Below are positions 29,578 through 37,470 of a DNA stretch of 48,932 nt, one piece after another. The stretch lies in assembly GCA_018500015.2 (NCBI GenBank), contig JAHBAR020000014.1, positions 1 to 48,932 of the forward strand, given 5' to 3'. Made by a program: the position numbers and the translations under genes. The notes under the pieces were generated by a model, which saw only the letters and a list, made by a program, of their open reading frames with translations, was not told the origin of the DNA and searched no databases. The number at the start of each line of letters is the position of its first letter. Within the stretch, counting starts at the first letter, position 1. The DNA is from Candidatus Kerfeldbacteria bacterium. GTDB lineage: Bacteria; Patescibacteriota; Patescibacteriia; UBA9570; XYC2-FULL-38-9.

Positions 29578-30259
29578 AAACAACAAAATTAAAGTACAGC
29601 AAGAGCCTTCGACGCAGCAACATATTCCTTTTGGTGAAATTCGCGATAATGTAATCATCATGAAAGATGGAACGTTGCGCACCGTCATTTTAGTTTCGAG
29701 TTTAAATTTTGCACTGAAATCTGAAGATGAGCAAAAAGGCATCGTACAAGGATATGTTTCGTTTTTAAATAGTGTGGATTTTGAATTACAAATTGTTATT
29801 CAATCGCGTCGTTTGAATATTGAGAAATATTTGGCCAAGCTCGACACGTTGGCCAAGCAGCAAGATAATGAATTATTGCGTAAACAAACAAAATCGTATC
29901 GTGTGTTCATCGAGCGTCTTGTTGAGCAAGCAGACATCATGGATAAAAAGTTTTACGTAGTTATTCCTTTTTCTCCATTTTCAGATAAACGTCGTAGCTT
30001 TTGGGCGCGCCTACGAGAAGTGCTCAGCCCTGCCTCTGTGGTAAAAATTGAAGAGGTACAATTTCAAGAGTATAAGGTTGAGCTCATGCGTCGTGTCGGC
30101 CTTGTTACTTCCGGGTTGCGCTCTATTGGTTTGCAAACAAATACTCTTGACACGCAAGCGTTAATAGAGCTGTTTTACAACACATATAATCCACTTTCGA
30201 CACAGCAAAAACGTATTCAAGATCTTGATGCCATACGTGTTGACCGCTCCTATATTTAA
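29564..30259 (+). CDS. VirB4/TraC N-terminal domain as a separate protein
   Basis: ATG 29564 (MAKNKNNKIKVQQEPS) is preferred to an in-frame ATG at 29537 deeper inside the PrgI gene. The 231-residue product resembles the N-terminal domain of conjugative VirB4/TraC ATPases: IPFGEIRDNVIIMKDGTLRTVILVSSLNF, then SFLNSVDFELQIVIQSRRLNIEKYL, and a final region predicted to be helical. There is no Walker motif. The ATPase domain is encoded by the next gene, 11 nt downstream, so VirB4 is split in two polypeptides that presumably assemble. Confidence 0.8.
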   Translation: MAKNKNNKIKVQQEPSTQQHIPFGEIRDNVIIMKDGTLRTVILVSSLNFALKSEDEQKGIVQGYVSFLNSVDFELQIVIQSRRLNIEKYLAKLDTLAKQQDNELLRKQTKSYRVFIERLVEQADIMDKKFYVVIPFSPFSDKRRSFWARLREVLSPASVVKIEEVQFQEYKVELMRRVGLVTSGLRSIGLQTNTLDTQALIELFYNTYNPLSTQQKRIQDLDAIRVDRSYI

Positions 30260-30270
30260 ATACACCATCT

Positions 30271-32160
30271 ATGCCAAATTTACTTCAAGATGCTGTCCCA
30301 AAACCAAAACAGTCTTTTGGCTTTCGTCGCGCACTACAAGCTGAAAAGTCAGCGCCTCCCACACCGGTCGACCAAACTCCAGAACAGATTTCTGTTTTGG
30401 AGGCAGCGCGTTTGTATCGTAAAGGTGTTACTTCGGTCCTTGATCTTATTGCGCCTGCGGCAATGCGCGTGCAGTCTCGCTATCTTGACCTTGGCGGTAA
30501 GTTGGTGAGTACAATGTTTGTGGTGACCTATCCTCGGTACATTGCTGTGGGTTGGTTTGCGCCGATCATTTTAATGAACGCAGAGCTCGACATCAGCATG
30601 TTTTTTTACCATGTGCCTGCTGATGTGATATTAAAACAGTTAAAAAATAAAGTAGGCACGGTCGAGGCGCAGCTGTCCACAGATCGTGAAAAGGGAGCTC
30701 CGCGCGACCCATTGTTGGAAACGGCATTGCGCGATATTGAGCAGCTTCGAGATTCTATTACACAAGGGACAGAAAAATTTTTTCAGTTCGCATTGTATGT
30801 TTCCGTGTATGCTGAAAATGAAAAAGCGCTCAATGACAAGATCGAAGAAATCGATGGCATTTTTGGTTCTCGTTTAGTGCTTGCCAAGCGTGGGTATTAT
30901 CAATCGGAACAAGGGTTCAACTCTACACTTCCATTGTGCAACGATGAGTTGTCCATCTACTTTAATATGAATTCGTCGCCGTGCGCCTCTTCTTTTCCAT
31001 TCATCTCTTCTGATCTCACCTCTGATGATGGTGTGATGTATGGTGTGAATCGCCATAATGGTAGCTTGATTGTCTTTGATCGTTTTTCGTTGCAGAACGC
31101 CAATGCTGTGGTGTTCGCAACTTCCGGCGCAGGTAAAAGTTATGCTGTAAAACTCGAGGTGTTGCGTTCACTCATGTTTGGTATGGATGTGCTTATCATT
31201 GATCCTGAAAATGAGTACAAACATTTATCCGATGCTGTTGGTGGTACATTTTTGAGCGTCTCTCTCAACTCACAAGTAAAAATTAATCCGTTTGATCTTC
31301 CGCGTCCGGTTGGTGGCGCCGATCGTCCAGCCGATATTATTCGTTCAGCAGTGGTGACAATCAAAGGATTGTTGCGTGTAATGCTTGGCACTGTAACGCC
31401 GGCCGAGGACTCGATTTTGGATCAAGCACTTATTCAAACATACGCTAAAAAAGATATTACCCCAGAGTCGGATTTGCGCAAAGTTGAGCCACCACTTATG
31501 ACCGACTTTATCAGCATCCTAGAAGGATTTGAAGGTACGCGTGATCTTGTCTTGAAATTACGCAAATATACAGAAGGTACGTTTGCTGGCTTGTTTACAT
31601 CGCCAACGAATATAGATACACAAAATCAACTGATGGTATTTTCTGTGCGTGACCTCGAAGATGAGCTTCGACCAATTGCCATCTACATGATTGTAAACTA
31701 CATCTGGAATGTTGTGCGTTCTGAATTAAAAAAACGTATTTTGGTCATCGATGAAGCGTGGTGGCTTATGCAAAATGAGGACTCGGCGAAATTTATTTTT
31801 GCATTAGTAAAACGTTGTCGCAAATATTATCTTGGTGTCACGACGATTACTCAAGATGTTAATGACTTTTTGAGCTCTCCGTATGGTGCTGCCATTGTGA
31901 CTAACTCTGCGATTCAGCTGTTGCTGAAGCAGTCTCCGGCGGCAATCAATAATATTCAAAAAATCTTTATGCTCACCGATGGCGAGAAGTATCTTTTGCT
32001 TGAAGGAGCTGTTGGTCAGGGTATCTTCTTCGCCGGTCCAAAGCATGTGGCTGTACAGGTTGTTGCTTCGCCGGTTGAAGATCGCATTATTACCTCTGAT
32101 CCCAAGCAGTTGCTTGAAATGGAGCAGGGGAGTACAGTACGAACAAACTTTGTATCATAA
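30271..32160 (+). CDS. virB4: VirB4-family secretion ATPase (catalytic part)
   Basis: This 629-residue ATPase has Walker A ATSGAGKS (283-290, Lys289) and Walker B ILVIDEAWWL (Asp494, Glu495). It also has the characteristic downstream VTTITQDVNDFLSSPYGAAIVTNSAIQLLLKQSP region found in VirB4/TraC proteins. The N-terminal 240 residues hold the second part of the VirB4 middle domain (VTYPRYIAVGWFAPII). It is the energy source of type IV secretion and conjugation systems, acting at the inner membrane with the VirB3/PrgI and VirB6 partners encoded upstream. No coupling protein (VirD4) or relaxase is seen in the window. Its stop is 5 nt before the next gene. Confidence 0.93.
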   Translation: MPNLLQDAVPKPKQSFGFRRALQAEKSAPPTPVDQTPEQISVLEAARLYRKGVTSVLDLIAPAAMRVQSRYLDLGGKLVSTMFVVTYPRYIAVGWFAPIILMNAELDISMFFYHVPADVILKQLKNKVGTVEAQLSTDREKGAPRDPLLETALRDIEQLRDSITQGTEKFFQFALYVSVYAENEKALNDKIEEIDGIFGSRLVLAKRGYYQSEQGFNSTLPLCNDELSIYFNMNSSPCASSFPFISSDLTSDDGVMYGVNRHNGSLIVFDRFSLQNANAVVFATSGAGKSYAVKLEVLRSLMFGMDVLIIDPENEYKHLSDAVGGTFLSVSLNSQVKINPFDLPRPVGGADRPADIIRSAVVTIKGLLRVMLGTVTPAEDSILDQALIQTYAKKDITPESDLRKVEPPLMTDFISILEGFEGTRDLVLKLRKYTEGTFAGLFTSPTNIDTQNQLMVFSVRDLEDELRPIAIYMIVNYIWNVVRSELKKRILVIDEAWWLMQNEDSAKFIFALVKRCRKYYLGVTTITQDVNDFLSSPYGAAIVTNSAIQLLLKQSPAAINNIQKIFMLTDGEKYLLLEGAVGQGIFFAGPKHVAVQVVASPVEDRIITSDPKQLLEMEQGSTVRTNFVS

Positions 32161-32165
32161 TATTT

Positions 32166-32795
32166 ATGCGCCCACTGTATCGTAACATCCTCATCAGCAT
32201 CGTCGCTATTCTGGTTATTGGCGGAATGATTATTTTGGTTGTTATGCAGAATAGCAATACAAATACATCAACTAACACGAACGTCAACATTGGAGCACAG
32301 AACACAAACACTGTTGCAAACACAAATACTACGCTGAATGTTAACCTTGATACAAACACAAATACCACAACAAACACATCCACAAACATAAACAGTGATG
32401 TGACGCCAGCAACAGATCAAAGTGATGAGGAGGCTTTGATGCGTTTAAGTATTTTGCTTGTTGATCGTTATGGTACATACTCAAATCGCAACAATTTTGA
32501 AAACATCACGAATCTTGAAGTGTACATGACCGACAGCTTTAAATCGAAGTCCGCGCAGTTTATTAGTGAACGACAAGCCGAAGGTATTCCTGATGATTTT
32601 TATAGCATTGTCACTAATGCCCTCGTAGCTGACGTAACGGCATATACCAAAAATAAAAGTGCCACTGTTGATGTGTCAGCACGCAGAGTTGAAACACAGA
32701 CCGGTGCAGAGCAAAAAGTGTTTACGCAACATGCCATCGTTACATTTCAATCTGTTGCAGGCAACTGGAAGGTTGATAGCATTGACTGGCAATAA
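32166..32795 (+). CDS. Membrane-anchored protein with Asn/Thr-rich linker, possible VirB8-like fold
   Basis: This 209-residue protein has an N-terminal membrane helix (about 6-25, NILISIVAILVIGGMIILVV), a roughly 60-residue linker made mostly of Asn and Thr, and a C-terminal domain of about 120 residues. The ending of that domain (QHAIVTFQSVAGNWKVDSIDWQ) resembles NTF2-like/VirB8 folds, in which the final strands carry a W-x-V-x-x-I motif. VirB8 would fit a secretion locus lacking other periplasmic parts, but similarity is weak and the call is tentative. It is 4 nt upstream of the next ATG. Confidence 0.5.
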   Translation: MRPLYRNILISIVAILVIGGMIILVVMQNSNTNTSTNTNVNIGAQNTNTVANTNTTLNVNLDTNTNTTTNTSTNINSDVTPATDQSDEEALMRLSILLVDRYGTYSNRNNFENITNLEVYMTDSFKSKSAQFISERQAEGIPDDFYSIVTNALVADVTAYTKNKSATVDVSARRVETQTGAEQKVFTQHAIVTFQSVAGNWKVDSIDWQ

Positions 32796-32799
32796 TAAT

Positions 32800-33093
32800 A
32801 TGACACCTGAACGCACACGAGCAGTTCAGGAGGCTGAGCGAGAGATTTTGAAACGTCTCGACGCACTGTTTATATTAGCCGAACATAAAAATACCGATTT
32901 CACTGATATTAAAAACGGGTACCAAGAAGTTGTTGATGCCATTAGTAAAAAATATTCCATTTTAGGAAGTGAGTTGGCTGAGAAACAGTTGAGCGATTTT
33001 GAACTGAACGTACAATCCACAGAGCTGCAAAAGCAATTTACCGCCGATATTGCTAAAGTTGCCGTTACTATCGATGCCATAAGAGAATCGTAA
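32800..33093 (+). CDS. Small helical protein of unknown function in the secretion-like operon
   Basis: A 97-residue protein from ATG 32800 (MTPERTRAVQEAEREILKRL). An in-frame ATG at 32659 would overlap the previous gene by more than 130 nt and is rejected. It appears fully helical, charged and without a membrane segment or cysteine. The family is not recognised. One nucleotide separates its TAA from the next ATG, so it is co-translated with the following gene and may be its cytoplasmic partner. Confidence 0.6.
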   Translation: MTPERTRAVQEAEREILKRLDALFILAEHKNTDFTDIKNGYQEVVDAISKKYSILGSELAEKQLSDFELNVQSTELQKQFTADIAKVAVTIDAIRES

Positions 33094-33094
33094 T

Positions 33095-34474
33095 ATGGTA
33101 GCGTATCAAAGTTTGACAAATGAGCTCATAAAAGAGGCATACAGGCCCGTTGTCCGCGCTTCTTTTACTATAGACTTGAAGGCAGTTGGCGCTATTGCTG
33201 TTGGGCAGGCAATTGCCAACGCTGAGCAAGACCTAAGATCGGGGTTGGTAAAAGGGATAGATGCGTTGAAAAATACTGTTCGTCAAGATCTGGCAAAAGA
33301 GCTTGCGCGTACTCAAGATCAAATCGCACAACTTGAACAATTCATTAACAGTCGGCGCAAAGCACACGAAGATCGTCGTCAAAGAGAGCAGACAAAACAG
33401 CGTGACGAGAGCGATGCTGATGATGACAATTCTGATGAATCTGATGCTCAAGATCCTTCTTCTCAGAGTGGAGATACTACAGAGGTTTCGGAAGAGGCGG
33501 ATACTGAACCTGTTAATGTTGATGATGTGACGGCAGAGCCGGGTAATAGCGCAGCTGCTGAGACGGCACCGGTAGAGGGTGCAGAAGGTTCTGCTAGCAT
33601 TGCTCCTGAGGGTGCAGTAGAGGGAGCTGGAGTTGCAGAAGGAGCCGTTGCCGCAACTGGCGGCGCAGAGGGTGCTGCAGCAGCGGCTGGGGCAGGCGAG
33701 ATGGCAGCGGCAGGTGGCAGTATAGCCGGTGCGGTTGAAGGCGCGGAAGCTGGCGCCGCTCTTGGTCCTGAAGGAGCCCTTATTGGCGCTGGAGCCGGAT
33801 TGTTGGCATCTGAATCAGGAATAGATCTTGGTTCTTTACAAGGTGCGCTGTTGCCTCAAGGTGGTGTGGGTGTGCCGGGCGGAGCCGCTCCCGAACTCCC
33901 GAGCGAAGAAGCGCCGACCGAGCCTATGGCCAATGAATTGAGCCCCGAACAACAACAATCTGCTGCTGGTGATCTCGCCTCAACACGTAACACGAGCACT
34001 GCTGCCTCTAACGCATCAAAAGCTGCGGGGGGCGCAAAAGCTGCTGAAGGAGCTGCCGGACTTGCTTCAAAAGCCGGCGGTTTTATACCGGGCACTCGGA
34101 TGTTTTTGTGGACCGAGATGGCCGCTATGTTTGAAGATCCGTCTTTTATCTCTTTTGCATATGTCCATGTGCACCCCATTGCATGGCTCATTAAAGATCA
34201 TTTTGAAATATTCAAAATACTGGATCTTGTTGGCGTGCCAACACATCAAATTTTAGAAAAACCAAGCAAGCCACAATGGATTTTGATCGGCATACTATTC
34301 TGTTTTGAATTCGTTATCATGCTTTTGATAGCAACCTTCTTTATTCTTATTGTTCTTCTAGTGAAACAAGTGCTGGAGAACGCTGAAGATTATGAGGCAT
34401 TATTGATCATACCAGGGCTCCTTCATGCACCGGGAGTTACCTTATTGTATAATATTCTTGCGGCTGTATTGTAG
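33095..34474 (+). CDS. Ala/Gly/Glu-rich protein with C-terminal membrane helices
   Basis: This 459-residue protein is not assigned to a family. The layout is clear: an N-terminal helical region (1-105) with basic, coiled-coil-like RTQDQIAQLEQFINSRRKA; a very acidic stretch (about 106-160); and a low-complexity Ala/Gly/Glu region (about 160-330) with repeated EGA and EGAG units. A C-terminal domain of about 110 residues follows, with one long membrane helix (ILFCFEFVIMLLIATFFILIV) and a hydrophobic end. The tail suggests it is held in the membrane with the N-terminus in the cytoplasm. The stop is immediately followed by the next promoter, so this is likely the last gene of its operon, although no hairpin terminator is seen. 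Confidence 0.65.
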   Translation: MVAYQSLTNELIKEAYRPVVRASFTIDLKAVGAIAVGQAIANAEQDLRSGLVKGIDALKNTVRQDLAKELARTQDQIAQLEQFINSRRKAHEDRRQREQTKQRDESDADDDNSDESDAQDPSSQSGDTTEVSEEADTEPVNVDDVTAEPGNSAAAETAPVEGAEGSASIAPEGAVEGAGVAEGAVAATGGAEGAAAAAGAGEMAAAGGSIAGAVEGAEAGAALGPEGALIGAGAGLLASESGIDLGSLQGALLPQGGVGVPGGAAPELPSEEAPTEPMANELSPEQQQSAAGDLASTRNTSTAASNASKAAGGAKAAEGAAGLASKAGGFIPGTRMFLWTEMAAMFEDPSFISFAYVHVHPIAWLIKDHFEIFKILDLVGVPTHQILEKPSKPQWILIGILFCFEFVIMLLIATFFILIVLLVKQVLENAEDYEALLIIPGLLHAPGVTLLYNILAAVL

Positions 34475-34503
34475 TTGTTTTTTCGATTTGATTTTGGTAT
34501 AAT
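34475..34503 (+). promoter_or_regulatory. Promoter of the beta-propeller / DsbA / pilin-peptidase operon
   Basis: -35 TTGTTT (34475-34480), a 17-bp spacer, and an extended -10 TGGTATAAT (TATAAT at 34498-34503). Transcription should begin near 34510, about 12 nt before the ATG at 34522. It begins directly at the stop codon of the preceding gene. Confidence 0.8.
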
Positions 34504-34521
34504 ATATCAGACGAGTTACCT

Positions 34522-35784
34522 ATGGCATTATCTCCAACATCAAAAAAAATTTTATATACCGTCCTTCTTTTACTCGTGACAATTGCGATCGGGTATCTTT
34601 TATATATTGTTTTTATTTACACGCCTTCGTCCAATAATCAAAATACAAACGGCAACCGCAATATTACATTGCCAAATATTAATGAGCTTCTAAATACTAA
34701 TGGGTTGGTGAATACAGGTGGAAATACGAATGCCAACAGCAATGCAAACGGCAACCAAAATACAAATCAGGGCGGAACTCCGCAAGCCAATGGTGGCGCC
34801 ACACAAACAACGGTGCTCACACCAAACACAGTGACAGCAAACCCGACAGCGTCAACTGACGGTTCGGTCCGCTACTATGATCCCAACGATGGGAAATTCT
34901 ATCGTGTCGATAAAAATGGGAATATCACAGCCCTCTCTGATGTGCACTTTAATGGCGTAAGTAATGTGGTGTGGGGGAATAGTTCGAATCAGGTGATTAT
35001 GGAATTCCCTGATGGATCAAATGTGTACTATAACATCGACACCAAACGTCAGGTTACATTGCCAAAAGAGTTTGAAGAGATGGATTTTTCACCTTCCGAT
35101 AATCAAATCGCTTTTTTGTACATGCATCAAGATACTGAGCGCCGTGTTCTTGCTGTTTCAAGTCCTGATGGTTCTGGTGCTCGCACACTCGAATCGCTAG
35201 GTCAAAACGCAGATCATGTGATGGTCGATTGGTCGCCAACGGGCAAGGTTGCTGCAAGTTATTTTGAATTTATTGATGCCAATCGACAAACGTTAGGTTT
35301 TGTTGGTTTGAACAACGAGAATTTTAAAGGAACAGTTGTAGAGGGTAGGGGGTTGCGCAGTCAATATACACCTAACGGCAAGCAGTTATTATACAGCACC
35401 TATTCAGCAGAAACCGATTATAAGCCGGGATTGTGGGTTGTTGATGCTGATGGCGATAATATCGGTAAAAACAGAAAAGAGATCCAACTGAATACGTTTG
35501 CAGATAAATGTACCATTTCAAATAATTCTACAACGGCGTATTGTGGCGTGCCGATTGATCAAAAAAATGGATATGGATTAGATGATCGCTTGCTTGAAGG
35601 TGTGCCTGATGAGTTGTACGCTGTTGACCTGAACACAGGTGCAAGAACGCGCATTGCTGTTCCGGTTGATAGCAATGGCGATCCTGTATACTCCATGCAA
35701 AATCTTGTCGTGACTAGCGACGAATCCACATTGTATTTTCGTGATGTAACGACGGGTAAGATTGTTAAAATTTCTTTGAAATAG
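34522..35784 (+). CDS. Membrane-anchored TolB-like beta-propeller protein
   Basis: This 420-residue protein has an N-terminal membrane helix (ILYTVLLLLVTIAIGYLLYIVFI), an Asn-rich linker (about 35-95), and a domain of about 300 residues. The domain has repeated strands of the TolB/WD40-like kind: DNQIAFLYMH, VDWSPTGKVAAS, LRSQYTPNGKQLLYSTYS, TSDESTLYFRDVTTG. The D-x-S/T-P-x-G-x-x-L/V pattern is that of TolB-type propellers. It is probably an extracytoplasmic scaffold or binding protein. The DsbA gene begins one nucleotide after its stop (TAGTATG). Confidence 0.7.
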   Translation: MALSPTSKKILYTVLLLLVTIAIGYLLYIVFIYTPSSNNQNTNGNRNITLPNINELLNTNGLVNTGGNTNANSNANGNQNTNQGGTPQANGGATQTTVLTPNTVTANPTASTDGSVRYYDPNDGKFYRVDKNGNITALSDVHFNGVSNVVWGNSSNQVIMEFPDGSNVYYNIDTKRQVTLPKEFEEMDFSPSDNQIAFLYMHQDTERRVLAVSSPDGSGARTLESLGQNADHVMVDWSPTGKVAASYFEFIDANRQTLGFVGLNNENFKGTVVEGRGLRSQYTPNGKQLLYSTYSAETDYKPGLWVVDADGDNIGKNRKEIQLNTFADKCTISNNSTTAYCGVPIDQKNGYGLDDRLLEGVPDELYAVDLNTGARTRIAVPVDSNGDPVYSMQNLVVTSDESTLYFRDVTTGKIVKISLK

Positions 35785-35785
35785 T

Positions 35786-36517
35786 ATGCAACGTATTTTT
35801 CATCCTCGCACACTGTTTGTTCTTGGTCTGATAGCTCTTGCTTTGCTCCTTTCTTTACTCATCATTATTGGTGATGCGTTTGAAGGTTCGTTTTGGAAAA
35901 ATTTTACTTCGCAAGATAACTCTATCAAAGAGCAGGTAAGTACCACTTCTGAACAGCCGGAGGATCCGTTGATTACAGTTGTACCAAAAGATGTGCGTGG
36001 AGGATACCCGCAGCCATTGCCAACCGATCCAAAGCGGGGCGCAACGAATCCTAAAGTGGTCATGATGATGTTTGGCGATTTTCAATGTGAGAATTGTAAA
36101 ACTACTGAAGAGGCGATTCGACAAATTCTCATTGAGTACCCAAACGATGTACAACAGGTGTGGAAAGATTTTCCTATTCCTTCTGCTCATCCGTATGCAG
36201 AGTCTGCGGCTATTGCGGCGCGTTGTGCTGGTGATCAAGGCAAATTTTGGGAGATGCACGATGCATTATTTGAGAAACAGGGCTTGATTGGTTTTCAATC
36301 GTATGCTGACTTTGCTTCTAGTGTAAACCTCAATGCCGATCAGTTCCAAGCATGTATAAATGGCTCTGATGCAAAATTGTTGGTTGTGCAAGGGTATATG
36401 ATTGCACGTTCTTTTAGCCTTACTGAGACTCCAACAGTGTACATTAACAAGACTCCGGTGGTGGGTGCACAGACAGTTGACCAGCTCAGACAATTGGTGC
36501 AAGATGCACTCAAATAG
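35786..36517 (+). CDS. Membrane-anchored DsbA-like thiol-disulfide oxidoreductase
   Basis: This 243-residue protein has an N-terminal membrane helix (TLFVLGLIALALLLSLLIII), a linker, and a thioredoxin-fold DsbA domain from about residue 85. The redox motif is Cys101-Glu-Asn-Cys104 in FGDFQCENCKT; the cis-proline loop is TETPTVYIN; the helical insertion carries AAIAARCAGDQGKFWEMHDALF. This is typical of the DsbA/BdbD family that introduces disulfides into exported proteins. Nearby exported proteins are cysteine-rich (the giant 12.9-23.5 kb protein; cysteines in the pilin-peptidase next door), so they are plausible clients. The next gene's ATG is one nucleotide after the stop. Confidence 0.88.
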   Translation: MQRIFHPRTLFVLGLIALALLLSLLIIIGDAFEGSFWKNFTSQDNSIKEQVSTTSEQPEDPLITVVPKDVRGGYPQPLPTDPKRGATNPKVVMMMFGDFQCENCKTTEEAIRQILIEYPNDVQQVWKDFPIPSAHPYAESAAIAARCAGDQGKFWEMHDALFEKQGLIGFQSYADFASSVNLNADQFQACINGSDAKLLVVQGYMIARSFSLTETPTVYINKTPVVGAQTVDQLRQLVQDALK

Positions 36518-36518
36518 T

Positions 36519-37466
36519 ATGTTTTCCGATATTTTTTCTCATATTATCCCCATTGCTCATGCCACAGTTGTTCCTCTTGAGGTAGGCATAGGCACTACAA
36601 GCTCTATTGCGAGCGATTGGCCGTTGTTAAACTATATTGGTGCAGTGTACACATTTGTCATCTCTGCAATTGGTATCGTTGCTGCGGCAATGATTATGTT
36701 CAATGGTTTGCGTTGGGCTTCAGCAGCAGGAAATTCTGAACAAATTTCAAGTGCAAAAGCAGGTATTACGAGCGCGGTGGTTGGTTTGATTTTAGCGCTT
36801 GGTTCGTATGTCATCCTCAATACACTGAATCCTGCCTTTGTGAATTTGCAAAACCTCGATATGCAACAGCTCACATTCCCAGCGTCAGAAACAGCCGATG
36901 GTGATGGATCAGGGTATGGCACTGGCGATAGTGGCACCAGTGATTTTTCAACCTGCACGAAGTCCTCTCTTGCTTGTCTAAAGAGTACGTATGAGTGGTT
37001 GAAAACTGACACTATTGCCGACATTACTTCCTCTATGGGTGGACATTTACGCACCCTCACTGTGTATGATGGTACGGGTAACACCATTACATTACGTGTT
37101 CACGAAGATGTCGAAGCTGATATGACTGCGGTGTTTGCTGAGATTGAAGCAAGCAATACATCGCGTACTGACAAATATCCTATTCGGGCAAGTGATACAG
37201 CGGCGTATGCTGGGGCTCGTGCAAATGTAAATAACCCTTCTTGTCCAAGCATGCACTCTTTTGGCTTATCTATTGATGTAAATTGGACGACAAATCCAAA
37301 CTGTCCAAAGAGTTCCGCGTGTTATTCTGATGCTTCAAAGCATGACATCCCGGATTGGGTTGTTAGTATTTTTAAGAGTCATAATTTTAACTGGGGAGGA
37401 GACTGGTCAAGCGTGCATGACTACATGCATTTTGACTGGAATGGTGGTGCACGGTGCGGAAGTTGA
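36519..37466 (+). CDS. VirB2/TrbC-like two-helix pilin domain fused to an M15 D-Ala-D-Ala peptidase
   Basis: From ATG 36519, directly after the DsbA stop, the protein has 315 residues. An in-frame start at 36402 lies inside dsbA and is rejected. Residues 1-20 look like an export signal. Residues about 30-115 form a VirB2/TrbC-like unit: helix NYIGAVYTFVISAIGIVAAA, the motif GLRWASAAGNSEQISSAKA, and a second helix TSAVVGLILALGSYVILNTL. After a Gly/Ser/Asp linker comes an M15 peptidase (VanY/D-Ala-D-Ala carboxypeptidase type) with SxHxxGxxxD (His246, Asp253) and DYMHF (Asp301, His304), the zinc ligands and catalytic region. The enzyme would cut peptidoglycan cross-bridges or stem peptides. Fusion with a secretion pilin suggests wall opening at the channel site. 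This is a single open frame. Confidence 0.85.
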   Translation: MFSDIFSHIIPIAHATVVPLEVGIGTTSSIASDWPLLNYIGAVYTFVISAIGIVAAAMIMFNGLRWASAAGNSEQISSAKAGITSAVVGLILALGSYVILNTLNPAFVNLQNLDMQQLTFPASETADGDGSGYGTGDSGTSDFSTCTKSSLACLKSTYEWLKTDTIADITSSMGGHLRTLTVYDGTGNTITLRVHEDVEADMTAVFAEIEASNTSRTDKYPIRASDTAAYAGARANVNNPSCPSMHSFGLSIDVNWTTNPNCPKSSACYSDASKHDIPDWVVSIFKSHNFNWGGDWSSVHDYMHFDWNGGARCGS

Positions 37467-37470
37467 CGCT

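Noticed and set aside
37330-37470. Upstream start for radA inside the peptidase gene
   Set aside because: RadA zinc finger begins exactly after ATG 37471; the extension has no RadA features.
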